A stretch of 64,000 nucleotides of DNA from Plesiocystis pacifica SIR-1. GTDB taxonomy: Bacteria; Myxococcota_A; Polyangia; Nannocystales; Nannocystaceae. Of the stretch, positions 8,899 through 16,628 are shown piece after piece (within the stretch, counting starts at the first letter, position 1; every line of letters begins with the position of its first letter). The notes beneath the pieces were generated by a model that made no database searches, had not been told where the DNA came from, and was given only the letters and a program-made list of their open reading frames with translations. The stretch is taken from contig NZ_ABCS01000050.1 of NCBI RefSeq assembly GCF_000170895.1, positions 1-64,000 on the forward strand, read 5' to 3'. Both the position numbers and the translations under genes were made by a program.

Positions 8899-9927
8899 CT
8901 AGTCACAGAAGGGAGGCATCGGCGCGTGGTCCGAGGGCCACTCACAGATCCTGGCGTGCAGCCAGTCGATGTCGTCGTCCTCCCAGCGGACGGCACCAGC
9001 ATCGAGCCCGATCTTGCCATAATGAATTCCGACGCTGCATCGAGTCCCACCAGGGCACTCGTCGACCCACAAGGGGCTGCCCGATTGACCGGGCTGACTC
9101 GCGCACGAGTGAATGAGTTGTTGAGACTCGACCTCCTCGACCGCGCACGATTGAAAGTACATCCAGCCAGCACAAGGACAGCCCTCCTCATCTGCTTCCG
9201 GTGACTGGTCGCAGGCCTCCGTCGGTGCGGGGTACCCCGCGGTGAACACGGAGAGCTCATCGAGCGTACCTTTGGACGCTCTACACAAACCCATTCTACC
9301 GAACTGGCCGCTCCGCTCCTCGTCATCCGTCAAGATCAGCAGCGCGTAGTCGTCATACATCGTCTCCGGGAAGGGATTCCAAATGACGCGCTCGACAGCC
9401 CAAGCGCCGCCGTTGAGCAGGACCTCGCTCGAGCGCCCAGGGAAGACGTCCAAACTGAAGAACTCTGGGGGGTCCTCGATCCACTCATTGAGGTCCCCCC
9501 AGGTTCCCCCGACGACGTGCCGGTTGGTCAGAAGGTGTCTGGGACCCACGAGGAAGCCCGTCCCCCGCTCGAGCCAATAACCCACGGAGTTTTTCTTGGG
9601 GTATTGGAGACGGACGAGGGCTACGGTACGCAACGGATAAGACTGGAGGTCACTCTCGGAGTTGACGGGAACCCGAGGGTCTTCCAGCCCCCAGTTCCGA
9701 AAGCCAAGGGGTTGCCCCGACGACGAGACGGTCTCGTCGTCCAAGAGCCGACGAGCCAGCCCATCGAATTCGGCGATCGTCGACTCGCCCCATCCCGCTG
9801 AAGTCAATCTCGCGGCGCCAACCTCATCGCCCCCCGCAGACTCAGGCTCATCGCACAGCTCAGCGCCGGGGTCGCTACAACCCAAGGCGAAAGAGAACAG
9901 CAAGGGGGTGCCCCCCCGCCTCACCAT
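8899..9927 (-). CDS. Trypsin/V8-like serine protease, probable lipoprotein
   Basis: 342 residues. The catalytic triad is readable: His in LLTNRHVVGG, Asp in MYDDYALLIL and Ser in QPGQSGSPLW. This spacing fits S1/V8-type extracellular proteases. The N-terminus is short and hydrophobic, ending SFALGC, so lipid anchoring is likely. Just behind it is GGDEVGAA, a variant of the recurring stalk motif. The ATG at 9927 overlaps the stop of the upstream lipoprotein gene by seven bases, so translation is probably coupled. Several Cys pairs suggest disulfides. Base composition is milder than in surrounding genes. Confidence 0.88.
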   Translation of the reverse strand: MVRRGGTPLLFSFALGCSDPGAELCDEPESAGGDEVGAARLTSAGWGESTIAEFDGLARRLLDDETVSSSGQPLGFRNWGLEDPRVPVNSESDLQSYPLRTVALVRLQYPKKNSVGYWLERGTGFLVGPRHLLTNRHVVGGTWGDLNEWIEDPPEFFSLDVFPGRSSEVLLNGGAWAVERVIWNPFPETMYDDYALLILTDDEERSGQFGRMGLCRASKGTLDELSVFTAGYPAPTEACDQSPEADEEGCPCAGWMYFQSCAVEEVESQQLIHSCASQPGQSGSPLWVDECPGGTRCSVGIHYGKIGLDAGAVRWEDDDIDWLHARICEWPSDHAPMPPFCD

Positions 9928-10637
9928 CGCGCCACCACGAGCCGGTGCGTTTCGTCCGAGCTCGTCGCGTAGACCGTGAGCGACCCCGAGATCTGAGGGG
10001 CCTCGAAGATTAACCCCAAGGTCTTGCCGGCATCTGCTGGCTGAGCCACAGGCGCGAGAAAGTTGACGTTCGGAGAGCTCAGATCTCGCGTCGCATAGAT
10101 GAAGGGCTTGGCCCAGTCCCCGGTCTCGGGATGGTCCGGGCCAAAACCCACATCCACCCCTGACAGCTCGAACGCGAGCGCCCCATCCTCGGTCGCGGCG
10201 CTCACACCAATCACCGTCCGGACGAAGTCATCACAGACGACGTCGACGTCATGGACGACCTCCCCAGAGGGGTCTGTAGCCTCCCAGTCCTCGAAGAAGA
10301 CCTGGGGATCCATCGGTACGTCGAAGGTCAACGTCAACGCCGAGCTTTGACCGGAGGCGCCCTGGACTTCGACCTCCGCGCCATTGCTCGACAGCTCCCA
10401 AGTAAGCGTGGTCTCGAAGGACTCGGGGATCACCGCGAGGATATCCGCACCAGACCGCCCGTTGGGAGCGACCGTATCCACGCTAGCGAGCTCCGTGGTC
10501 GATACGAGCTCGCAGGTCGGCTTGGAGCCCTCTGTCGCGGTGTCGCCACTGACGCCACCTGCCTCATCCGCACCAGGCCCTTCACAGCCCAGCGAGACCA
10601 TCGCCAGCGTCGCGCCAACGTATCTAGCGACTCTCAT
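9921..10637 (-). CDS. Lipoprotein of unknown function, coupled to the serine protease gene
   Basis: 238 residues starting MRVARYVGATLAMVSLGC, a lipoprotein signal with lipobox SLGC. The mature part is acidic and probably all-beta; no known domain was recognised. The ATG at 10637 is preceded by TAGTGT with a seven-base gap and is preferred over an in-frame ATG at 10691. The stop overlaps the protease start by seven bases, forming a two-gene unit. It could be a substrate, an inhibitor or a surface partner of the protease; the sequence does not decide. Confidence 0.75.
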   Translation of the reverse strand: MRVARYVGATLAMVSLGCEGPGADEAGGVSGDTATEGSKPTCELVSTTELASVDTVAPNGRSGADILAVIPESFETTLTWELSSNGAEVEVQGASGQSSALTLTFDVPMDPQVFFEDWEATDPSGEVVHDVDVVCDDFVRTVIGVSAATEDGALAFELSGVDVGFGPDHPETGDWAKPFIYATRDLSSPNVNFLAPVAQPADAGKTLGLIFEAPQISGSLTVYATSSDETHRLVVARW

Positions 10638-10644
10638 GGACTCC

Positions 10645-10650
10645 ACACTA
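10645..10650 (-). promoter_or_regulatory. -10 element, leaderless start (TAGTGT-N7-ATG)
   Basis: TAGTGT on the minus strand ends seven bases before the ATG at 10637. It would drive the lipoprotein-protease pair. Confidence 0.6.
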
Positions 10651-10803
10651 TTTTCTCGAGTTTGAGGCGTCAAGACACCAAGCGCCTTCACTCCAAGCGC
10701 CGCAACGCCCCATTCATCCTGGCTCCATGCCGAGCTGCCAGCGCCGAACGACCCTGGCCTCGAGGGCGTAGGCCAGGACGACCTCGCGCCCTCCCCGTGG
10801 GCC

Positions 10804-12237
10804 TCAGTTCCGGGCCGCCGTCCCGCGCCGGGGCGGCACGGAGCTCGCGTCCTCTTCGCGGTACTCGTTCAACCGATACTGAATCTTCCGCGGCGAAATC
10901 CCCAGCATCCGCGCCGCCTTCGAGGTCGACCCGCCGACGTGCTCGAGGGTCTTCAAGATCGCGTAGCGCTCCAGCTCGCGCAGGCTCGCCCCGGGCACCA
11001 GCGGCATCTCGTTGCCCGAGCGCCCCGAGGTCATCAGCTCCCGCGGCAGCTCCCGCGGCTCGATCTCATCGCCGCGGGCGAGCACGACGGCGCGCTCGAT
11101 GCAGTTCTCGAGCTGGGTGATGTTGCCGGGCCAGTCGAAGTTCAGCAGCACGCCGAGGGCCCGCTCGGTGAAGCCCTGGAAGCTCTTGTCGTTGGCGCGG
11201 CCGTGGTGCTTGAGGAAGTGCATGGCCAGCAGGGGGATGTCGTCGCGACGCTCGCGCAGGGTCGGGACGCGGATCGAGATGACGTTGAGGCGGTAAAAGA
11301 GGTCCTCGCGGAAGCGGCCGGCCTGGACCTCGTCGTGGAGCTCGCGCTCGCTGGCGGCGATCAGGCGCAGGTCGATGGCGATGGGCTCGGAGCCGCCGAT
11401 GCGCTCGATGGTGCCGTCCTGGAGGGCGCACAGGATCTTGGCCTGGATGGCCGCGGGCAGGTCGGCGACCTCGTCGAGGAAGAGGGTGCCGCCGTTGGCC
11501 TGCATGAGCCGACCGTCGCGCTGCTCGGACGCGCCGGCGAAGGCCCCGGCCTCGTAGCCGAACAGCTCGCGGTCGAGCATCTCGGCGCTCATCGAGGCGC
11601 AGTGGATCGCCACGAAGGGCGCCTCCTTGCGCTTGCTCAGGTCGTGCATGAGCCGACCGACGCTCTCCTTGCCCGTGCCGTTCTCGCCGACGAGGAGCAC
11701 GGAGGCGTCGGAGCCCGCGACCTGCTCGACGAGGCTCATCATGTCGCGGAAGGCCCGGGAGCGACCCACCATGCCGTCGAAGCCCTCCTCGCTCTCGCCC
11801 TCGTCGCGGCGGGCGAGCTCGTCGCGCAGGCGCTTGGCCTCGTCCTTGAGCGCTCGGTGGCCGAGGACGCGCTCGACCACGACGAGGAGCTGGCCGAGGT
11901 GAAGAGGCTTGGTCAGGTAGTCGTCGGCGCCCTGCTGGATGGCCTCGACGGCGCTCTCGACCGTGCCGAAGGCGGTCATGACCACGACCGGCACCTCGGG
12001 CAGGCGCTCGCGCACCTTCTCCATCAGCGCGATGCCGTTCATGCCGGGCATCTTGAGGTCGGTGATCACGACGTCCGGGGTGAAGTTGTCGAGGCGGCCG
12101 AGGGCCTTGAAGCCGTCGCCTGCGGACTGGACCTCGAAATTCTCGTCGCGCAGGAGCTCGGTGAGCGCTGAGCGCGCGGAGCTCTCGTCGTCGACGACCA
12201 GGATTCGGGCACGGGGGGGCGTCTTGTCAGCACTCAC
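10804..12237 (-). CDS. NtrC-family response regulator (receiver, AAA+, Fis-type helix-turn-helix) with a GAFAGA loop
   Basis: 477 residues. The receiver domain (about 10-125) has the phospho-acceptor Asp60 in VVITDLKMPG. The AAA+ domain (about 155-390) has Walker A GENGTGKE and Walker B GGTLFLDEVAD. A Fis-type DNA-binding domain (SKAARMLGISPRKIQYRL) closes the protein. The sigma54-contact loop reads GAFAGA (residues 231-236) instead of GAFTGA. The start is a GTG at 12237. No histidine kinase is adjacent. The gene diverges from two universal stress protein genes across a 137-base region with three GCATTT copies, so control of those genes is plausible but unproven. Confidence 0.92.
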   Translation of the reverse strand: MSADKTPPRARILVVDDESSARSALTELLRDENFEVQSAGDGFKALGRLDNFTPDVVITDLKMPGMNGIALMEKVRERLPEVPVVVMTAFGTVESAVEAIQQGADDYLTKPLHLGQLLVVVERVLGHRALKDEAKRLRDELARRDEGESEEGFDGMVGRSRAFRDMMSLVEQVAGSDASVLLVGENGTGKESVGRLMHDLSKRKEAPFVAIHCASMSAEMLDRELFGYEAGAFAGASEQRDGRLMQANGGTLFLDEVADLPAAIQAKILCALQDGTIERIGGSEPIAIDLRLIAASERELHDEVQAGRFREDLFYRLNVISIRVPTLRERRDDIPLLAMHFLKHHGRANDKSFQGFTERALGVLLNFDWPGNITQLENCIERAVVLARGDEIEPRELPRELMTSGRSGNEMPLVPGASLRELERYAILKTLEHVGGSTSKAARMLGISPRKIQYRLNEYREEDASSVPPRRGTAARN

Positions 12238-12303
12238 GTCTTCTTGCTTGCCTCGACCGACGCGCTTTGAAAAGTCCTCAAGCCAGCAAGAGTTGCGCTC
12301 GAA

Positions 12304-12343
12304 GCATTTTGTGCTGCCACATGCATTTTATTCGTTCGCATTT
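12304..12343. promoter_or_regulatory. Three GCATTT direct repeats in a divergent promoter
   Basis: GCATTTT at 12304 and 12323 and GCATTT at 12338 stand out in the otherwise GC-rich gap between the NtrC-type regulator and the stress-protein operon. They could be operator half-sites. A perfect GG-N10-GC sigma54 promoter was not found; the nearest match has eleven bases between GG and GC. Confidence 0.35.
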
Positions 12344-12374
12344 GCCCCCGCCATGGGCGATCACTGCCTCGCAC

Positions 12375-13283
12375 ATGGACATGACCAAACGAGACGCTTC
12401 GTGGCTCCTCGGGCTGGATCTGCGCGAAGGCGCGGCCGGGCCGCTCGAGTTCGCCTGCTGGCTGACGGAGGCCCTCGAGGGGGTGCCGCTGCACGCGCTG
12501 CACATCGTCGAGGCGGACCAGCTCGGCATGCTGGCGAGCGTCAACCGCCGGGAAGAGGCGGCGGCCCTGGCCAAGGCCTCGGCGGAGAAGGCCCTCGCGG
12601 GGCGCTCCGCGGAGCTCGAGATCGTCGAGGGTGGTCGGCCCGAGGCCGTGCTCGCCGAGCGCGCGGCGGGCCAGACCGGGATGGTCATCGGCCGCCTCGC
12701 GCCCCGGGGCCGGGACGCGATCTTGCGCCTGGGCGCCGTGGCCCGTCGGCTCCTGCGGCGGCTGCCCTGCCCCACCATCGTGACGCCGCCGGACTTGACC
12801 CGCGACACCATCGGCGAGGGCCCCATCGTCCTCGCCACCGACGGCCACGCCGACTCCTCCGGCGCGGCCCGCTTCGCCACGAGCCTCGCCCGCGCGCTGA
12901 ACCGCGACCTGCTCGTCGCCCTCGTCGTCCCCGTGCCCTACGGCTGGAGCACCAGCTACGTGACCCCCGAGTCCATGGGTCAGCTGCGCGCCGATCTCCG
13001 CGCCCAGGGCCAGCGCACCCTCGAGCGCTGGGCCAGCGAGCACGGCATCGCCCAGTCCCGCGGGGTCGTGCTCGAGGGCCTCGTGGTCGATCAGCTGCGC
13101 CACCTCGCCAAGACCGAGGACGCCCTGATGATCGTCACGGGCTCGCGACGCATGGGGCCGATGGAGCGCATGTTCGTGACCTCCGTGGGCAGCGAGCTGG
13201 CCGCGGCCGCGACCTGCCCGACCGCCGTGGTCACGCCGGACTATGGCGACGGTCACAACCCAAACCAGGCCAAGGGGAGCTGA
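12375..13283 (+). CDS. Universal stress protein with two tandem Usp domains
   Basis: 302 residues. Two UspA-type domains lie at about 1-140 and 150-300. Each ends with the family's glycine/serine nucleotide-loop region followed by a CPT(I/A)VV strand (LRRLPCPTIV and AAATCPTAVV). Tandem Usp proteins usually bind ATP or AMP and take part in stress survival. In-frame ATGs stand at 12375 and 12381; 12375 is used here. The single-domain Usp gene starts four bases after the stop, so the two form an operon. The divergent NtrC-type regulator is a candidate controller. Confidence 0.85.
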   Translation: MDMTKRDASWLLGLDLREGAAGPLEFACWLTEALEGVPLHALHIVEADQLGMLASVNRREEAAALAKASAEKALAGRSAELEIVEGGRPEAVLAERAAGQTGMVIGRLAPRGRDAILRLGAVARRLLRRLPCPTIVTPPDLTRDTIGEGPIVLATDGHADSSGAARFATSLARALNRDLLVALVVPVPYGWSTSYVTPESMGQLRADLRAQGQRTLERWASEHGIAQSRGVVLEGLVVDQLRHLAKTEDALMIVTGSRRMGPMERMFVTSVGSELAAAATCPTAVVTPDYGDGHNPNQAKGS

Positions 13284-13286
13284 ATC

Positions 13287-13739
13287 ATGAGCTGGCAACT
13301 TCACAAGCGCTCGGTCCTCGTCCCCTTCGACTTCTCGGCGGCCTCGCGCAAGGCCCTCGCCGTGGCCCGCAGCTTCGTGCCCGATCCGGCCCAGGGCAGC
13401 GTGTCGGTGATCCACGTGATCACCCCGCCCCCGGTCACGGCACCGGGGCGCCTGCTGCGGGGTCCCTTCGATGAGGAGCGCGCCATCGCTCAGGGCTTCT
13501 CGCAGCTGCGCGAGGCCCTCACGGACGCGGGCTACCCCGAGTTCGAGCCGCACGTGCGCGTGGCCAGCAACCCCGCCGAGGAGATCGTGCGCTTCGCCGA
13601 GCAGCGGACCGAGCTCATCGTCATCTCTTCGCACGCGCGCCAGGGCTTCGACCGCTGGCTGATCGGCTCCACGGCCGAGCGAGTCGTCCGCCTCGCGCCC
13701 TGCCCCGTGCTCGTGCTGCGCGGCCCCAACCCGCAGTGA
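13287..13739 (+). CDS. Universal stress protein, single domain
   Basis: 150 residues, the usual UspA length. It starts KRSVLVPFDFSAASRKAL, and the nucleotide-loop region reads SSHARQGFDRWLIGSTAERV, followed by CPVLVLRG, matching ATP-binding Usp proteins. A GGGGAG stretch eight bases before the ATG can serve as ribosome site. It follows the tandem Usp gene after three bases and is surely co-transcribed with it. Confidence 0.93.
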   Translation: MSWQLHKRSVLVPFDFSAASRKALAVARSFVPDPAQGSVSVIHVITPPPVTAPGRLLRGPFDEERAIAQGFSQLREALTDAGYPEFEPHVRVASNPAEEIVRFAEQRTELIVISSHARQGFDRWLIGSTAERVVRLAPCPVLVLRGPNPQ

Positions 13740-13901
13740 CCCGCGGGCGGTGACGTCGACGCAACACCCCTCGGGCGCTGCGCTGCGCGCCCATCGTGAA
13801 TCGTCCAAACCGTCGCTCCACCCCGAGGCCATCGTCGATACCCGGGGTCGCGCGGGTTTGATCGTGGCTCCCGGTACGCATACCCTGCGCACCCCATAGC
13901 C

Positions 13902-14807
13902 ATGGACAAGGTTCAAGAGTTCTTCAAGAAGATCGCCGACGCGGCCTGGTTCCAGACCAGCATCACGGTGGTCATCCTGCTCGCGGGCGTGCTCGTCGGC
14001 ATCGAGACCTACCCGGCTCTCGTCGAGAGGTTCGAGCACCCGATCCACATCGGAGACCAGATCATCTTGTGGATCTTCGTCGCCGAGATCGTGGTCAAGA
14101 TGCTGGCCGAGGGCAAGAAGCCCTGGCGCTACTTCCTCGACCCCTGGAACGTCTTCGACTTCGTCATCGTCGCCGCGTGCTTCCTGCCCTTCGAGGGCAA
14201 CGCGGTCACGGTGCTGCGGCTGCTGCGTCTGCTGCGTGTCCTCAAGCTGGTCAAGGCCCTGCCCAAGCTGCAGATCCTGGTCGGCGCGCTGCTCAAGTCC
14301 ATCCCCTCGATGGTCTACGTCAGCTTGCTGCTGTTCATGCTGTTCTACGTGTACGCCGTCGCGGCCGTGTTCTTGTTCGGCACCAACGACCCGCTGCACT
14401 TCGAGAACCTCGAGATCGCGATGCTCTCGCTGTTCCGCGTGGTCACCCTCGAGGACTGGACCGACGTCATGTACATCAACATGTACGGCTGCGACCGCTA
14501 CGGCTACAGCGCCGACTCGGTCGTCCAGTGCGTCACGCCCAAGGCCCAGCCCCTGCTCGGCGCGCTGTTCTTCGTGTCCTTCGTGCTCACCGGCACGATG
14601 ATCATCCTCAACCTGTTCATCGGCGTCATCATGAGCGGCATGGACGAGGCCCAGGCCGAGGCCGCGGACATGGCTCGCATGGAGCAAGCCGACAAAAAGC
14701 CCACCGTGGTGAGCGAGGTCGACATCCTCGTCGAACAGGTCGCGGCGCTGTCTGAACGCCTAGCGGCGCTGCAGAGGATGGCCAAGAATCAACAGCAGGA
14801 TGAGTGA
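13902..14807 (+). CDS. BacNav-type voltage-gated cation channel with filter TLEDWTD
   Basis: 301 residues, the usual length for single-domain bacterial sodium channels. S1-S4 occupy about 15-140. S4 carries a regular Arg/Lys ladder (VLRLLRLLRVLKLVKALPK). The pore loop reads TLEDWTD (14445-14465). S6 is followed by an acidic neck and a Leu-rich C-terminal coiled coil that would hold the tetramer. A Cys-to-Cys loop (CDRYGYSADSVVQC) between filter and S6 is longer than in NaChBac or NavAb. Two acidic filter positions match those that convert NavAb toward calcium selectivity, so calcium or mixed selectivity is inferred. Single gene, followed by a terminator. Confidence 0.92.
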   Translation: MDKVQEFFKKIADAAWFQTSITVVILLAGVLVGIETYPALVERFEHPIHIGDQIILWIFVAEIVVKMLAEGKKPWRYFLDPWNVFDFVIVAACFLPFEGNAVTVLRLLRLLRVLKLVKALPKLQILVGALLKSIPSMVYVSLLLFMLFYVYAVAAVFLFGTNDPLHFENLEIAMLSLFRVVTLEDWTDVMYINMYGCDRYGYSADSVVQCVTPKAQPLLGALFFVSFVLTGTMIILNLFIGVIMSGMDEAQAEAADMARMEQADKKPTVVSEVDILVEQVAALSERLAALQRMAKNQQQDE

Positions 14808-14839
14808 GCGGATTCGCGCACTCCGCCCCCGAGTGTTGG

Positions 14840-14875
14840 AGCCCCGCGCCGATTGGCCGGGGCTTCGGCTTTTTT
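14840..14875 (+). terminator. Rho-independent terminator after the ion channel gene
   Basis: A seven-base stem (AGCCCCG at 14840-14846 with CGGGGCT at 14858-14864) is followed by TCGGC and a run of six T, with a second T-run a few bases on. It is the best classical terminator in the window. Confidence 0.65.
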
Positions 14876-14931
14876 CGGGTTTTTTCCCCATCCTGGGAAT
14901 GTGTACAGATCCGCGCGCGTCGGGGTCCGCG

Positions 14932-15738
14932 ATGAACGAGAGCGCGGAGACCTCCCCCAGCCTCGAGCGCCGCGAGTCGGCCGCTCCCCAGCCGCGAGCC
15001 CTCGCTCGCCTGGCCGGGCCCTTCCTCCTCGGCCTCGCCGCCGTCGCCTGCACGGCCATCGCCGCGAGCACCTGGCACGACGTCAAGACCCCGCGCGACA
15101 CCATCCGCGTCACGGGCTCGGCGACCCAGCGCATCGTCTCGGACCTGATCGAGTGGGAGGCCAGCGTGAGCCACTCGGCGTCCAAGCGCGCCGACGCCTA
15201 CCGGGCGACCAAGGCCGACGTCGAGGCGACCGTCGCCTACCTCGAGGACCAGGGCATCCCCAAGGAGGACATCCGGGTCGGCTCGGCCAGCGTCAACGCC
15301 TACTACGAGACCTACTACGAGCAGATCGGCGACACCCCCGTGTCCAACTCGCGCCTGGCCGGCTACACCGCCTACCAGAGCGTGACCGTGACCAGCCAAA
15401 AGGTCGAGCTCGTCGAGCGCGTGTCTCGCGAGGTCACCGCCTTGCTCGATCGCAACATCCCCATCGAGTCCTCGACCCCGCGCTACCACTACACCGGCCT
15501 CGAGGGCCTGAAGATCGAGATGCTCGCCGAGGCTGCCGACAACGCCCGCCAGCGCGCCGATCAGATCCTCGCCTCGGCCGGCGACGCCGAGCGCGGTGAC
15601 CTGGTCGCCACGCACATGGGGGTCATCAACATCAACCCCGCGAACTCCTCGGCGACCTCGTGGGAGGGCAACAACGACAAGAGCTCCTACGAAAAGGACA
15701 TCATCACCATCGTCCACGTCACCTACGAGGTCGACTAG
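14932..15738 (+). CDS. SIMPL (DUF541) domain protein, membrane anchored
   Basis: 268 residues. One hydrophobic segment (LAGPFLLGLAAVACTAIAAS, about 25-45) anchors a periplasmic SIMPL domain with DTIRVTGSATQRIVSDLIEW at its start, VTVTSQKVELVERVSREV in the middle, and TIVHVTYEVD at the end. The family (BP26/OMP28-like) forms channel-like multimers of uncertain role. ATGs at 14899 and 14932 are both possible; the later one leaves a short cytoplasmic tail and is preferred. The VACT sequence resembles a lipobox but sits inside a long hydrophobic stretch. Confidence 0.8.
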   Translation: MNESAETSPSLERRESAAPQPRALARLAGPFLLGLAAVACTAIAASTWHDVKTPRDTIRVTGSATQRIVSDLIEWEASVSHSASKRADAYRATKADVEATVAYLEDQGIPKEDIRVGSASVNAYYETYYEQIGDTPVSNSRLAGYTAYQSVTVTSQKVELVERVSREVTALLDRNIPIESSTPRYHYTGLEGLKIEMLAEAADNARQRADQILASAGDAERGDLVATHMGVININPANSSATSWEGNNDKSSYEKDIITIVHVTYEVD

Positions 15739-15771
15739 ACCCGACCCGAAGGCGTGGCTCGGGGTCCTCGC

Positions 15772-15777
15772 TATACT
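15772..15777 (+). promoter_or_regulatory. -10 element, leaderless start (TATACT-N6-ATG)
   Basis: TATACT ends six bases before the ATG at 15784. It is one of the closest matches in the window to a consensus -10 hexamer. Confidence 0.65.
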
Positions 15778-15783
15778 CGGTGC

Positions 15784-16530
15784 ATGTCCAGACGCGGGTG
15801 TCTCCCTTACATCGTCCTCGCCCTGTTGTCGACGGCCTGCGCCGACAAGACGCTGACCCTCGATGGTGTGGGGTGGGGAAGCACGGACGACGAGCTCGGG
15901 GACGACGAGGCGGAGTCCGAGAGTACGTCCGAGTCGAGCACGGGGCCGGGGACCACGACCGACACGGATAGCGAGAGCAGTACGGACACCGAGACCTCCA
16001 CGGACACCGAGACCTCCACGGACACCGAGACCTCCACAGACACCGAGACCTCCACGGACACCGAGACCTCCACGGACACCGAGACCTCCACGGACACCGA
16101 GACCTCCACGGACACCGAGACCTCCACGGACACCAGCGCGGACTCGGAGACCTACGCCTTCCCCACGCCCCAGGATCCCTTCTTCATCTTCTCGGGCACG
16201 AACCCGTGGACCGGGGGCGACTGGTACGAAGGTGTCCGCGACACCACCATCTTCGAGCTGCATCAGCTCGACATCCACATCGACCTCATCGACGTCAACC
16301 TGACCGAGTGCGGCGTGCAGGGGGTCACGGTCTCGGTCAACGGTCAAAACGTCGGGGGCTTCGAGATCGAATTCGGCGACGACACCGTCGACGGGGTCTT
16401 CCCCATCGGCTCGCCCATCCTGGGCCCGACCTTCGAGGTCCGCTACGAGACCCAGCAGACCGTCGCGTTCGGCTGCGGGTCGGCGGGCTACAGCACCTCG
16501 ACCTCGACGGTGACCTTTTACGCGGGCTGA
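15784..16530 (+). CDS. Lipoprotein with hexapeptide (TDTETS) stalk and C-terminal beta domain
   Basis: 248 residues. Lipoprotein signal ending LLSTAC, then an acidic stretch with DDELGDDEAES, then an STDTET stalk encoded by an 18-bp tandem array. The C-terminal ~120 residues (from FPTPQDPFFIFSG) are beta-rich with two Cys and no recognised family. The repeat stalk would push the globular end away from the outer membrane. Repeat number can change by slippage in whole hexapeptides without breaking the frame. Function unknown. Confidence 0.8.
   Translation: MSRRGCLPYIVLALLSTACADKTLTLDGVGWGSTDDELGDDEAESESTSESSTGPGTTTDTDSESSTDTETSTDTETSTDTETSTDTETSTDTETSTDTETSTDTETSTDTETSTDTSADSETYAFPTPQDPFFIFSGTNPWTGGDWYEGVRDTTIFELHQLDIHIDLIDVNLTECGVQGVTVSVNGQNVGGFEIEFGDDTVDGVFPIGSPILGPTFEVRYETQQTVAFGCGSAGYSTSTSTVTFYAG
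15982..16134 (+). repeat. 18-bp tandem array, eight full copies plus a half
   Basis: The unit acggacaccgagacctcc starts at 15982, 16000, 16018, 16036, 16054, 16072, 16090 and 16108, with a partial copy at 16126. The copy at 16036 has a single change (acagac). The unit encodes six residues, so copy-number changes keep the frame. Confidence 0.95.
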
Positions 16531-16628
16531 GCTGGGGCCGGGAGGGCGTGGCGTCGTCCACGACGGCTAAAATAGACGCGTGCTCTCGAGCGACGACCTG
16601 CTAGCTTGAGCGGTCGCTGGAGAGCACC

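Noticed and set aside
12238-12374. Sigma54 promoter between the NtrC-type regulator and the usp genes
   Set aside because: The best match on the minus strand (GGCAGCACAAAATGC) has eleven rather than ten bases between GG and GC, and it faces the regulator, not the usp genes.
13773-13792. GGGCGC/GCGCCC hairpin after the usp genes as a terminator
   Set aside because: Only six base pairs and no T-run. Hairpins of this strength are common by chance at this GC content.
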